Below are positions 26,601 through 34,145 of a stretch of DNA of 37,204 nt, one piece after another (within the stretch, counting starts at the first letter, position 1; the number at the start of each line of letters is the position of its first letter). The notes beneath the pieces are model-generated. The model made no database searches. It saw only the letters and a list, made by a program, of their open reading frames with translations, and was not told where the DNA came from. A program made the position numbers and the translations under genes. The DNA is from Deltaproteobacteria bacterium (lineage in GTDB: Bacteria > Desulfobacterota > Syntrophia > Syntrophales > UBA5619): positions 1 to 37,204 of the forward strand of contig JAJFTY010000003.1 of the NCBI GenBank assembly GCA_021372695.1. Reading direction: 5' to 3'.

Positions 26601-27683
26601 CTACGCTTCGGTGAAGTCCGTGGGCGGATTTCTCAGGAAGGACCGGAACCGCGACTTATCGTTCGCCTTCAGGTACGCCTCGTCTCCACTGATCCACCCC
26701 TTGTTCAGGAGTTCCATGATCGCATCGTCGAGCAGTTGCATCCCGTATTTCTTCCCCGTCTGGATCATGGAGGGGATCTGGAAGGTCTTCGATTCGCGGA
26801 TCAGGTTGCGCACGGCGGAATTGGCGATGAGGATCTCGAGGGCGGCGCAGCGCCCCTTCCTGTCCACCCGTTTGAAGAGGACCTGGGCGAGGACGGCCCG
26901 GATGCCGTCCGCGAGCGTGGAGCGGATCTGCGCCTGCTCGCTTGCGGGGAAGACCTCGATGATCCGGTCGACGGTCTTGGCGGCGCTCGTGGTGTGGAGG
27001 GTGCCGAAGACGAGATGGCCCGTGGAGGCTGCTTCGACGGCGAGGGTGATCGTCTCCAGGTCGCGGAGTTCGCCCACGAGGATGATGTCCGGGTCTTCAC
27101 GTAGCGCGCCGCGCAGGGCCGCCGTGAAGGATTTCGTGTGCCGACCGACCTCCCGGTGGTTCACGATGCAGCTCTGGCTCTCGTGGACGAATTCGACCGG
27201 GTCCTCGATCGTGATGATGTGGTCCTTCCTCGTGATGTTGGCCTCGTTGATGATCGCCGCGAGCGTGGTCGATTTACCGCTGCCCGTGGGGCCCGTGACC
27301 AGGACCAGCCCCCGCGGGAGAGAGGCGAGCTTCGAGACGACCGCGGGCAGCCCCAGCTCCTGGCAGGAGACGATCTTGCTCGGGATCTCGCGGAAGACCG
27401 CGGCGCAGCCGTAAAGCTGCTGGAAGAAGTTCGCACGGTAGCGGGCGAGCCCGGGAATTTCGTAGGCGAAATCGATGTCCCCCGTCTCCTCGAACTGCTT
27501 GACCTTGTGTTCGGGAGCGATCTCGTAGAGCATCGCCTTGAGCCCGTCATTGGTCAGGACATCGAACTTGATCCGTTCCACCTCGCCCCGGATGCGGAGG
27601 GCCGGCTGCTGGCCGGTCACCAGATGAAGATCCGATGCGCCCTGATCGTGCATCAACTGGAAAAAGGCGTCGATCTTTGCCAT
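26601..27683 (-). CDS. pilT: Type IV pilus twitching motility ATPase PilT
   Basis: The pilus retraction ATPase, 360 residues, close to the usual PilT length. It has the N-terminal signature ASDLHLVTGQQPALRIRGE, Walker A GPTGSGKST (131-139), Asp box ITIEDPVEF, Walker B IILVGELRDLET, and His box GTLHTTSA. The C-terminal AIRNL-like stretch of PilT appears as SAVRNLIRESK. GGAGG precedes the ATG at good spacing, and a strong promoter lies at 27827-27856. It is first in a three-gene run with the second PilT-like ATPase and the pseudo-receiver. Pilus structural genes (pilB, pilC, pilA) are not in the window. Confidence 0.93.
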   Translation of the reverse strand: MAKIDAFFQLMHDQGASDLHLVTGQQPALRIRGEVERIKFDVLTNDGLKAMLYEIAPEHKVKQFEETGDIDFAYEIPGLARYRANFFQQLYGCAAVFREIPSKIVSCQELGLPAVVSKLASLPRGLVLVTGPTGSGKSTTLAAIINEANITRKDHIITIEDPVEFVHESQSCIVNHREVGRHTKSFTAALRGALREDPDIILVGELRDLETITLAVEAASTGHLVFGTLHTTSAAKTVDRIIEVFPASEQAQIRSTLADGIRAVLAQVLFKRVDRKGRCAALEILIANSAVRNLIRESKTFQIPSMIQTGKKYGMQLLDDAIMELLNKGWISGDEAYLKANDKSRFRSFLRNPPTDFTEA

Positions 27684-27826
27684 GTAGAGCCTCCTTGGGA
27701 ATCAAATCAGCAGGATTTCGATCCGACCCGAGCACCGTTCTTCTCCGGTCTCCGGAGATGCGTTTCGATCACGACGTACCGCAATCCGCGTTCCGATGAA
27801 TCCCGGGGCCGTTCGCAAGCGGCCTG

Positions 27827-27856
27827 AATATAGGGGAAAGCCCGCACTCTTGTCAA
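27827..27856 (-). promoter_or_regulatory. Sigma-70 promoter of the pilT operon
   Basis: Minus-strand TTGACA (27851-27856) and TATATT (27827-27832) with an 18-base spacer. The leader to the pilT start is about 135 bases. Confidence 0.65.
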
Positions 27857-27945
27857 GACGAAAGGGGGGGTGCGGAAAAGGCAAAGGCAGCACGGAGCAG
27901 CCGAAGTGCGGCGCGCCCGGTCGCGGTCGGCCGCCGAAAAAATCG

Positions 27946-27974
27946 TTGACGCGGCATCGATTTCCCCATATGAC
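27946..27974 (+). promoter_or_regulatory. Promoter of the MBL-fold hydrolase gene
   Basis: TTGACG (27946-27951) and TATGAC (27969-27974) with a 17-base spacer. The -10 box covers the in-frame ATG at 27970, which favours the ATG at 27997 as the real start. Confidence 0.5.
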
Positions 27975-27996
27975 TCCTCCTGAAATCGATGTTTGT

Positions 27997-29202
27997 ATGG
28001 GAGCCTTTGCCTTGTCCGGTTACCGAGTCGCCTTCCATCGAAAGATCGCCGCACTGCTTTTTTGCGTGGTGCTGCTCGGCTTTGTCGTGTTTTCCGGGGC
28101 CGGAACCGATCCGGGCGTCCGCGCCGAAGAGAAGCCGTCGATCTCGGATCACTATGACGGCAGACTGTTCTTCAATCCGGACCAACGGCCCGGGCCGTCA
28201 GCCGGCAGCGAGCAGAAGCGCCGGTCCGGATGGATCTGGCGGTGGATCTTCGGAAACGACCGGCCGGAGTGGCCGGAGCTGATCGACCGCGTGCCGCCGG
28301 GCGGGGCTCCCCCCGTTCGCGTTCCGAAAGGGTCACTCCTCATCACCCCCGTCGGCCACGCCACGTTTCTGATCCAGATGGACCGGCTCAATCTCCTCAC
28401 CGATCCGATCTGGTCGGAGCGTTGCAGCCCGGTCTCCTGGGCCGGCCCGAAGCGTTACCGGGAACCCGGCATCCGGTTTGAGGATCTGCCCCCGATCGAT
28501 GCGGTCCTGGTCTCCCACAACCACTACGACCATCTGGATCTGCCCACGCTGGAGCGCCTTGCCGGAAAGGGGGCACGGCGCTGCCTGACCACGCTCGGCA
28601 ATCGCGATCTGATCCGCGGGGCGGGCATCCCCGACGCCGAGGAATTCGACTGGTGGCAGCAGGTGAGGCTCTCGGACGAGGTCACGGTGACAGTCGTCCC
28701 GGCGCAGCACTTCTCCTCCCGGAGCCTCTGGGACCGGAACGAGACCCTCTGGGGAGGATTCGTCATCTCCGGCCCCTCGGGGAATCTCTTCTTTGCCGGG
28801 GATACGGGGTACGGCCCCCATTTGCGGGAGATCGCGCGGCGCTTCTCGCCGATCCGGGCGGCCCTCCTGCCGATTGCGCCTTTCCGGCCGCCGGAACCGG
28901 CGGAGCAGCCGCGCTCGACCTTTCTCCAGGTCCACATGGGGCCGGCGGAGGCCGTCCAGGCCCATCTGGATCTGCAAGCCGGGGTGAGCATCGCCGCGCA
29001 CTTTCAGGTTTTTCAACTCGGGTGGGACGCCTTCGACGATGCGCCGAGGGGACTCCGGAACGCCCTCGTGGAGCGCGGGCTGCCGCCCGATGCCTTCATC
29101 GCCCCGCTGCCGGGCCGCTTTGTGGCGCTCGAGCCTTCCGGCGCGGCGGCCGGTTCGGCAAACCTTCTGCAGCCGGGGCGCCAATCGGTAGGGATGCGAT
29201 GA
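27997..29202 (+). CDS. Exported metallo-beta-lactamase-fold hydrolase (NAPE-PLD/UlaG-like)
   Basis: A zinc hydrolase of about 401 residues. An N-terminal hydrophobic stretch (AALLFCVVLLGFVVFSGAG) serves as signal or anchor. The core has GHATFLIQMDRLNLLTDPI, metal motif HNHYDH in VSHNHYDHLDLPTLERL, FAGDTGYG and a late His in AAHFQVFQLGWD. This set matches the NAPE-PLD-type branch, which cuts phosphodiesters of lipids, but bacterial members have varied functions. The start at 27997 fits the promoter position; an ATG at 27970 sits in the -10 box. There is no strong ribosome binding site. Its stop overlaps the next gene's ATG (ATGA). Confidence 0.82.
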   Translation: MGAFALSGYRVAFHRKIAALLFCVVLLGFVVFSGAGTDPGVRAEEKPSISDHYDGRLFFNPDQRPGPSAGSEQKRRSGWIWRWIFGNDRPEWPELIDRVPPGGAPPVRVPKGSLLITPVGHATFLIQMDRLNLLTDPIWSERCSPVSWAGPKRYREPGIRFEDLPPIDAVLVSHNHYDHLDLPTLERLAGKGARRCLTTLGNRDLIRGAGIPDAEEFDWWQQVRLSDEVTVTVVPAQHFSSRSLWDRNETLWGGFVISGPSGNLFFAGDTGYGPHLREIARRFSPIRAALLPIAPFRPPEPAEQPRSTFLQVHMGPAEAVQAHLDLQAGVSIAAHFQVFQLGWDAFDDAPRGLRNALVERGLPPDAFIAPLPGRFVALEPSGAAAGSANLLQPGRQSVGMR

Positions 29203-29570
29203 AGATCCATCTCGCATGGCTTCTGGCATTGCTGCTCCTCTGGGGTGGGGAAGCGGCGGCCCAGCAGGATGTCGGCGAGGCGGCGAAGATCCGCTACCTG
29301 ATCGAGTCGGTGGAGACCCTCCAGGGGGTGGCATTCCTGAGAAACGGAAGCGAATATGATGCCCGCCAGGCGGCGGAACATTTGCGCCTCAAGCTCAGAC
29401 GGGCCGGCAGCCGGGTCAGGACGGCCGAGGAGTTCATCCGGTTGTGTGCATCACGATCATCCATCTCCGGCGAGGCCTACCGCTTGAGGTTCCCGGACGG
29501 AAGGACCATCGATGCCGAGCAGTTCTTCCATGAAAGGCTGAAAGCGTTCGGCCCCGGGACGCCGCGGTAA
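29199..29570 (+). CDS. Small exported protein, DUF5329-like
   Basis: A 123-residue protein with a signal peptide (WLLALLLLWGGEAAA, cleavage before QQD). The mature part is helical and charged, with EAAKIRYLIESVETLQGVAFLRNGSEY, AAEHLRLKLRRAG and TAEEFIRLCASRSSISGEAY, which fits the DUF5329 pattern as I know it. The function is unknown. It starts inside the stop of the MBL-fold gene (ATGA), so the two are likely translated together, possibly as periplasmic partners. Confidence 0.75.
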   Translation: MKIHLAWLLALLLLWGGEAAAQQDVGEAAKIRYLIESVETLQGVAFLRNGSEYDARQAAEHLRLKLRRAGSRVRTAEEFIRLCASRSSISGEAYRLRFPDGRTIDAEQFFHERLKAFGPGTPR

Positions 29571-29659
29571 CGCTGAACGGCCGCAGAAGGCGACCATGCT
29601 GAAGAAGCTTGTGAGAGCGTCGCCCTCGCCTGCCCTGTGCGGTTTCAATCGGAGAAACC

Positions 29660-30445
29660 TTATTTGATCAGCCGCTCTCGCATCTTGTGGAGCGCCAGCG
29701 GAAAGGCGACGGCGGCGAAGGCGGCAAGGTACGCGACTCCCGGCCAGAACACGGCCTCGATCCGGCCGTTGGTGAAGGAGCGGGCAAGCTCGGTCAGCCA
29801 GGTGAGCGGCAAGGACGCCGCCGTTGTCTGCGCCCAGCCGGGAAGGCCCTCCAACGGGAAGAAGGTGCCGCTGAAGAGAAACATGGGCGTGATGAACAGA
29901 AAGACCGGCAGGTTGAAGAGATCGATGTTCGGCACGATCGCCGTGCAGACCATCCCCGCCGAGCCGAAGGCAAATCCCCCCAGGAAGGCGAGCGGCAGGA
30001 GGAGCAGCCCCTCCGGGTAGCGGATCAGGCCGAAGAGCGATATCACGGCCGTCATGATGGCTGTCGCGATCAGGGACTTGGTCGCCCCCCAGACGATCTC
30101 GCCCGTGATGATCTCCTCCACGGTGAGCGGCGTCGCCATCATCGCGTCAAAGGTCTTCTGGTAATACATCCGGACAAAGGAGCTGTAGGTGTTCTCGAAG
30201 AAAGCGCTGTTCATGATGGTGATCGCAATCAGCGCCGGGGCGATGAACCGGACGTAAGAGATCTCGACTCCGCCGTAGCGGATCTCTCCCACGAGGCCGC
30301 CCAGACCGACGCCGAAGGCCACCAGGTAGAAGAGGGGCTCGAACAGCGGCGGGATGAAGCTGATCTTCCAGCTCTGTCGGTAGACGGTCAGGTTCCTCTC
30401 CCAGACGCGGAGAAAACGGCTGGACAGCGGCGGATAGAGTCTCAT
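29660..30445 (-). CDS. ABC-2 type transporter permease (NodJ-like)
   Basis: An inner-membrane permease of 261 residues with about six membrane helices. ABC-2 features include the N-terminal WKISFIPPLFEPLFYLVAFGVGLG, FENTYSSFVRMYYQKTFDAMMATPL and the late FLFSGTFFPLEGLPGWAQ. The start at 30445 is chosen for GAGAGGTGAGG just upstream and the usual family length; the in-frame extension upstream runs through hairpin-rich sequence. It pairs with the ATPase gene upstream on the same strand, though 298 bases separate them. The exported substrate is unknown (lipid, polysaccharide or drug). Confidence 0.9.
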   Translation of the reverse strand: MRLYPPLSSRFLRVWERNLTVYRQSWKISFIPPLFEPLFYLVAFGVGLGGLVGEIRYGGVEISYVRFIAPALIAITIMNSAFFENTYSSFVRMYYQKTFDAMMATPLTVEEIITGEIVWGATKSLIATAIMTAVISLFGLIRYPEGLLLLPLAFLGGFAFGSAGMVCTAIVPNIDLFNLPVFLFITPMFLFSGTFFPLEGLPGWAQTTAASLPLTWLTELARSFTNGRIEAVFWPGVAYLAAFAAVAFPLALHKMRERLIK

Positions 30446-30743
30446 TGCCTCACCTCTCCCGTGGAGCTTCATTGATTTCTGCAGGGCGCGTTCCGCAGTT
30501 TGGATTCCGGAAGCGCGCATTGGAGATTTTTCCGGGGAACCCCGCCCCCGCAGCGGAGCGCCCGCCGCGAAAACTGTCTGAGCGCCGGAGGCGCGAGTTT
30601 TTTCGCGGCAGCGAAGCGAGGAGGAGCAGGGTCGGAAAAAGGTCCGCGCGCGAAGGAATCCATCTTGCGGAAAAGTCGCTGGCAAGAGGTCCGACGATCT
30701 CCACGCGGCGCGGGAGCAGTACAGCTCGGGATGTCAGCCGTTT
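30446..30743. other. Hairpin-rich spacer between ABC ATPase and permease genes
   Basis: No gene is supported here. Two long hairpins are visible: one at 30486-30518 (GCGCGTTCCG against CGGAA-G-CGCGC) and a nested one at 30565-30608. The second has outer arms CCGCGAAAACT and AGTTTTTTCGCGG, with a small inner GCGCC-GGA-GGCGC hairpin. Purine-rich GCGAAGCGAGGAGGAG follows. It looks like a REP-type intergenic repeat or a processing or attenuation element. Confidence 0.5.
30565..30608. repeat. Nested palindromic element (REP-like)
   Basis: Outer arms 30565-30575 and 30596-30608 pair with a two-base bulge; the inner arms GCGCC and GGCGC (30582-30586 and 30590-30594) close a GGA loop. The T run in the right outer arm could also act as a weak terminator on the plus strand. 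Only one copy is seen in this window, so its repeat status is a guess. Confidence 0.4.
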
Positions 30744-31658
30744 TCACTCGCGAAGCTCCCTTCCGGTGAGACGCAGAAACACATCCTCCAGGGTTGCGGT
30801 CCGCATCACGCACCCCCCGTCCTCGCAGAACCGCTTTTCGATCTCCCCATAGAGGACGGCCCCGTCTTCCACGTAGACGATCATCCGGTGGCCGATGCTC
30901 TCGAAGACGGCCCCCCGTTCGAGGAGGAATGCCGCCAGCCCGGAGGCCGGCTCCGCGACCTCGATCACGTGGCGGCCGACGTGTTGGCGGATCAGTTCCG
31001 CGGGTTTCCCCTCCACGAGCAGGCGCCCCCGGTCCATGATGATCAGGCGGTCGCAGAGGCGGGAAGCCTCATCCATGTTGTGGGTCGTCAGCAGCAGGGA
31101 GAGCCCGCCGGCGCGGAGCTCCTCCAGACGCTCCCAGACCTGGTGACGCGATTGGGGGTCGAGTCCGGTCGTCGGCTCGTCGAGGATGAGTAGCTCGGGC
31201 CGGTTGAGAAGCGCTCTTGCGATGACCAGGCGCCGGATCATTCCGCCGGAAAGCGCGGTTGCACGGGCGTTTTCCCGGTGCTCCAGGGCCATGAAACGCA
31301 GAAGTTCATGGGCGCGCAGCGTCGCCTCGGCCCGGGGGATGTTGAAATAGCGGGCGAAGACCTCGAGGTTCTGGAGAACGCTGAGGTCCGGATCGATGTT
31401 GTTCTCCTGCTGGCAGACGCCGACCCGGGACTTCACGGCTCTGGCTTCGCGGGCGATGTCGAGTCCGAAGACCCGGAGCGTCCCTCCGCTCGGTGGGGAG
31501 AAGGCGTAGACCATGCGGATCGTCGAGGTCTTCCCCGCACCGTTGGGACCGAGAATCCCGAAGCACTCCCCGGCGTCGGCCGAGAAGGAGAGGTCATCCA
31601 CTGCGACGATCTCCGCGAAGGTCTTGCGGAGGTGGTCGGCCTCGACGACGGGATTCAC
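30744..31658 (-). CDS. ABC transporter ATP-binding protein (NodI/DrrA-like)
   Basis: The nucleotide-binding subunit, 304 residues. Walker A is GPNGAGKT (about 38-45), the Q-loop is in VGVCQQENNIDPDLSVLQNL, the signature is LSGGM, Walker B is LLILDEPTTGLDP, and the switch His is in TTHNMDEA. The C-terminal 80 residues match the DrrA/NodI-type extension. It starts with GTG at 31656-31658, sharing four bases (GTGA) with the LarA-type gene stop, so translation is probably coupled. The permease gene follows after a 298-base spacer. Confidence 0.93.
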   Translation of the reverse strand: MNPVVEADHLRKTFAEIVAVDDLSFSADAGECFGILGPNGAGKTSTIRMVYAFSPPSGGTLRVFGLDIAREARAVKSRVGVCQQENNIDPDLSVLQNLEVFARYFNIPRAEATLRAHELLRFMALEHRENARATALSGGMIRRLVIARALLNRPELLILDEPTTGLDPQSRHQVWERLEELRAGGLSLLLTTHNMDEASRLCDRLIIMDRGRLLVEGKPAELIRQHVGRHVIEVAEPASGLAAFLLERGAVFESIGHRMIVYVEDGAVLYGEIEKRFCEDGGCVMRTATLEDVFLRLTGRELRE

Positions 31659-33097
31659 CGGCCCTCCGCCTTTCCCGGCGCGAGATAGGGGATCGCATAG
31701 GGCCCTTCACGGATGAAGGCGACCGCGGGTTCGATCCCGCGATTCCGGAATCCGGCGACGGCGGCGCAGAGGGCGTTTTCGACCATCTCGCGGACGGCTG
31801 CCGCCGCGGGGCGCTCAGGCTCCTCCCGGAGAAAATCGAGGCCGCTCGCTCCCGGGATGATGCAGTAATCCGGGCGCGGGATCGTGTGCGTGCAGTAGAT
31901 GAAATCCTTCTCCTCGACCTTCCGGAAGACCTTGGCCCACATCTCCGGCTCCCACTGGTCTTTGGTGAAGTTCCAGCCGGGCGCTTCGAGCATCCGGAGG
32001 TAGTGTTCCCCACCCTGGATCTTGAGCAGGTGGAGGAGGCTCTTGTATTCCGGTCCGCCGATCGGCTCCGCGTCGCGGTTGTCGGTGGCGACGATCAGGA
32101 CGCCTCCCCTTCGGATCGCCGGGAGGGCATTGTGGGCGGCCTTCACCGCCTGATAGTGGTTGCGGCCGACATAGCCGCCGTGGGTGAGAATGATGTCGTA
32201 CTCACGCTCCACCGGGACGGAAACATACTCCCGGACGAGTGCGCCCGCCGTATCATGCGCCGCTTCAAGATCACCGGCAAAGACGCCGGTCAGGTGCAGG
32301 TCCCGGTCGAGCGTTGCGTTCACGATGAAGTCGACCCCCACCTTCCGGGCGATCGCCAGGGACTCCTCGTGGCAGGGGTTCCCCGCGAGGATCAGGTTCT
32401 GGGCCAGAGGGGATTCGAGGAAGGCGGGGCTGTGGAACTTCTCTATAGTCCGCTTGTCCACAAGTCCCGGGCAGATCGCCTTGCGGCCGCCGGAGAGCCC
32501 CGCCATGTAGTGGCTCTCCACAAGGCCCGTGGCGATCCGGAGGTCGGCCCTGTAAAAGGCGCTGTTGACGAAGACGTTGCCACCGGTTTCGCTCTGGCCG
32601 ATGAAGGTGAGCGAGCCCTCGTCCTCGCAGTCGTGATCGATCATCGGATAGTCCCGGACGATATCGGGCCCGAACATCTCGGCCCGCTCGTCCGCGGTGC
32701 TCGGACGGTGCATGCCGTTGCCGATGACGATCCGGATATTTTGCCGGGGGATTCCCGCCGTTTCCAGGCAGTTCAGGAGCGGACGGAGGAGACCTTTCTC
32801 GCCGCGGTAGGGAACGGGGCGCGTGATGTCGGAGACGGTCACCGCCGCCGTGAGTTCCGCGGCCGGCTTCCCTTTGCTCCGGACGATCTCCGCAAGCGGC
32901 GGGGTGGCGATGGGGTCGGCAAGCGCTGCCATGAACGCGGCTCGCGGGTCGGAGATGACCGGGATCTCCTTCATGCCGATGACCGCGCAGTCGGGTGGGA
33001 CCCGGATCTTCAGGGTCTCCGCCCCGTATTCGACGGGAATCTCTTTCCACTCCGCCGTGTCGGTTTCCCGGTAGACGCGCTCGATGTCGGGTCGCAT
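31655..33097 (-). CDS. LarA-family nickel-dependent racemase/epimerase homologue
   Basis: LarA uses a nickel-pincer nucleotide to racemise lactate or other 2-hydroxy acids. The 480-residue protein keeps the whole set expected from Lactobacillus LarA: DITRP (D90, R93), His of GMHRP (H130), H196 in ESHYMAGLSGG, pincer Lys K206 in RKAICPG, and H222. The His-Lys-His spacing (10 and 16) is the same as in LarA. This argues that it is a true NPN-binding enzyme. The substrate may not be lactate. The cofactor genes larB, larC and larE are not in the window. Its stop overlaps the ABC ATPase start. The promoter is at 33141-33169, and GGAGG lies close to the ATG. Confidence 0.88.
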   Translation of the reverse strand: MRPDIERVYRETDTAEWKEIPVEYGAETLKIRVPPDCAVIGMKEIPVISDPRAAFMAALADPIATPPLAEIVRSKGKPAAELTAAVTVSDITRPVPYRGEKGLLRPLLNCLETAGIPRQNIRIVIGNGMHRPSTADERAEMFGPDIVRDYPMIDHDCEDEGSLTFIGQSETGGNVFVNSAFYRADLRIATGLVESHYMAGLSGGRKAICPGLVDKRTIEKFHSPAFLESPLAQNLILAGNPCHEESLAIARKVGVDFIVNATLDRDLHLTGVFAGDLEAAHDTAGALVREYVSVPVEREYDIILTHGGYVGRNHYQAVKAAHNALPAIRRGGVLIVATDNRDAEPIGGPEYKSLLHLLKIQGGEHYLRMLEAPGWNFTKDQWEPEMWAKVFRKVEEKDFIYCTHTIPRPDYCIIPGASGLDFLREEPERPAAAAVREMVENALCAAVAGFRNRGIEPAVAFIREGPYAIPYLAPGKAEGR

Positions 33098-33140
33098 ATG
33101 GCCTCCGGATGGATTATTGGGGTCCGAGCAGGACGCACAG

Positions 33141-33169
33141 AATCTACCGGAAGGGGTCTATCCTGTCAA
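33141..33169 (-). promoter_or_regulatory. Promoter of the LarA/ABC operon
   Basis: Minus-strand TTGACA (33164-33169) and TAGATT (33141-33146) with a 17-base spacer, about 45 bases before the LarA-type start codon. Confidence 0.6.
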
Positions 33170-33276
33170 GGTCGATATGGTACCGAAGGATAGATCAAAA
33201 CACGTCCTACCCGATTGAAGAAATTTCCATACATTCTTCAGCCCATAGTGAATGAAAAATCCTGCAAAACCATCAT

Positions 33277-33291
33277 TTCAGACTGTCTGAA
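33277..33291. promoter_or_regulatory. Perfect 15-bp palindrome, candidate activator site
   Basis: TTCAGAC-T-GTCTGAA has seven-base arms. It lies about 85 bases upstream of the predicted start of transcription from the sigma-54-like promoter, a usual place for enhancer-binding-protein sites. Confidence 0.5.
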
Positions 33292-33342
33292 TATTTCCAA
33301 ATCCAGCCCGGAATTCCCAATATTGCCTCGTTAGGACCCGTC

Positions 33343-33357
33343 TGGCACTTCCTATGC
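33343..33357 (+). promoter_or_regulatory. Sigma-54-like (-24/-12) promoter
   Basis: TGGCAC (33343-33348) followed by ATGC (33354-33357) places GG and GC exactly 12 bases apart, as sigma-54 promoters require. The -24 element is perfect; the -12 element has ATGC instead of TTGC. The first small ORF starts 67 bases downstream. Confidence 0.5.
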
Positions 33358-33423
33358 TTGCCAGAGAAACGATGAGGATCTGAGCCGGCTGAAGGAGCGA
33401 TTTGTTCAACGAGGCGACTGTCT

Positions 33424-33663
33424 ATGCTGGATTACGACCAAGTGATGAAGGTTGCTCAGGTTCTGGGATACGACCCCCGAAAGCCAGCCGAATTAGACGA
33501 ATATATTAGGATAATATCCCGAATGGATTCATGGGACATAACGAGGATTCTTTTCTTCCCCGAAGAAAATGGCGAAATGGAGGAGCAGAAAGAGGAAGTT
33601 CAAAAGTACAACCGGTCACAAAGTGGCGAGTACCCAAGTCAGACTCCGAGAAACAAGCTATAA
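33424..33663 (+). CDS. Small hypothetical protein (79 aa)
   Basis: An acidic, soluble 79-residue protein. The first half has a compact helical pattern (YDQVMKVAQVLGYDPRKPAELDEYIRIIS), and the tail is Glu/Gln-rich and polar. No family is recognised. A weak AAGGAG lies upstream at 33389-33394, too far to be a standard site, so the start is not firm. It is first of three small ORFs behind a sigma-54-like promoter, in a stretch with lower GC than the neighbours. Confidence 0.5.
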   Translation: MLDYDQVMKVAQVLGYDPRKPAELDEYIRIISRMDSWDITRILFFPEENGEMEEQKEEVQKYNRSQSGEYPSQTPRNKL

Positions 33664-33741
33664 GAATTGTTTTCAACGAATGACCATCTACAGATCCAAC
33701 GATCCGATCTTACTTTCGGTGAAGGAAAAGAAGGAGGATTG

Positions 33742-33864
33742 ATGATGGCAACAAATCTCGTAAAAGCGGACGCCACCCGTTTTCTGATTGCAGTTACTTT
33801 TGCGATTATGGTGAGTGCCGCATTCTCCCTGGCGCTCTGGTTGATGGCCGCGGTGCAGCAGTGA
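33742..33864 (+). CDS. Small single-pass membrane protein (40 aa)
   Basis: A 40-residue protein with a short basic lead (TNLVKADATR) and one hydrophobic helix (FLIAVTFAIMVSAAFSLALWL). AAGGAGG at 33731-33737 gives seven-base spacing to the second ATG (33745) and four to the first (33742). The good ribosome binding site makes it a real candidate, though no family is recognised. It ends within a GTGA that could start a longer form of the next ORF. Confidence 0.55.
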   Translation: MMATNLVKADATRFLIAVTFAIMVSAAFSLALWLMAAVQQ

Positions 33865-33920
33865 GGTCCTTTCGAAACGACAAGACGGACTTAAGAAGAA
33901 GGAATGATGGGGAGGCAGCT

Positions 33921-34145
33921 ATGAATAAACATCTGATTCCGAGAATGATCTCTCGCGTTCCGAAAGCCATTTCAGGTTCCCCGGATGGTCATTTTAACAA
34001 GGGGGATGTCTCGACCCTCACGAAGAAGGAAATAGGCCGCAGCTGTCCAACGGTCATGAATCTATGCCTGGGAACTGGGTTTTTGGTGATCGATGGTGAA
34101 TGGCGGAGATTGAGCGTGTGCACCATTATTAACTCATTACGGTAG
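33921..34145 (+). CDS. Small hypothetical protein (74 aa)
   Basis: A basic 74-residue protein with two Cys residues in the middle (GRSCPTVMNLCLGTGF) and one near the end. No family is recognised. GGGGAGG lies five bases before the ATG at 33921. A GTG at 33861 overlapping the previous stop would give 94 residues. It is followed by a strong terminator at 34256. Confidence 0.4.
   Translation: MNKHLIPRMISRVPKAISGSPDGHFNKGDVSTLTKKEIGRSCPTVMNLCLGTGFLVIDGEWRRLSVCTIINSLR

Larger units (their letters stand above)
27684..27996. other. Divergent intergenic region of pilT and the MBL-fold gene
   Basis: About 313 bases. It holds the pilT promoter (27827-27856, minus strand) and a promoter for the hydrolase (27946-27974, plus strand). 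Open frames running through it lack ribosome binding sites and family resemblance. Confidence 0.5.
33098..33423. other. AT-richer divergent regulatory region
   Basis: 326 bases without a gene between the LarA-type gene and the first small ORF. It contains the minus-strand promoter at 33141-33169, a palindrome at 33277-33291 and a sigma-54-like promoter at 33343-33357 facing the small ORFs. Confidence 0.6.

Noticed and set aside
25654..27414. A 586-codon plus-strand open frame opposite the two PilT-like genes
   Set aside because: It is a GC-driven antisense shadow: no ribosome binding site or recognisable domain, and the minus-strand PilT genes have full motif sets.
31493..33193. A 566-codon plus-strand open frame opposite the LarA-type and ABC ATPase genes
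   Set aside because: The translation is Arg/Asp-rich low-quality sequence without a domain, while the opposite strand encodes conserved LarA and ABC motifs.
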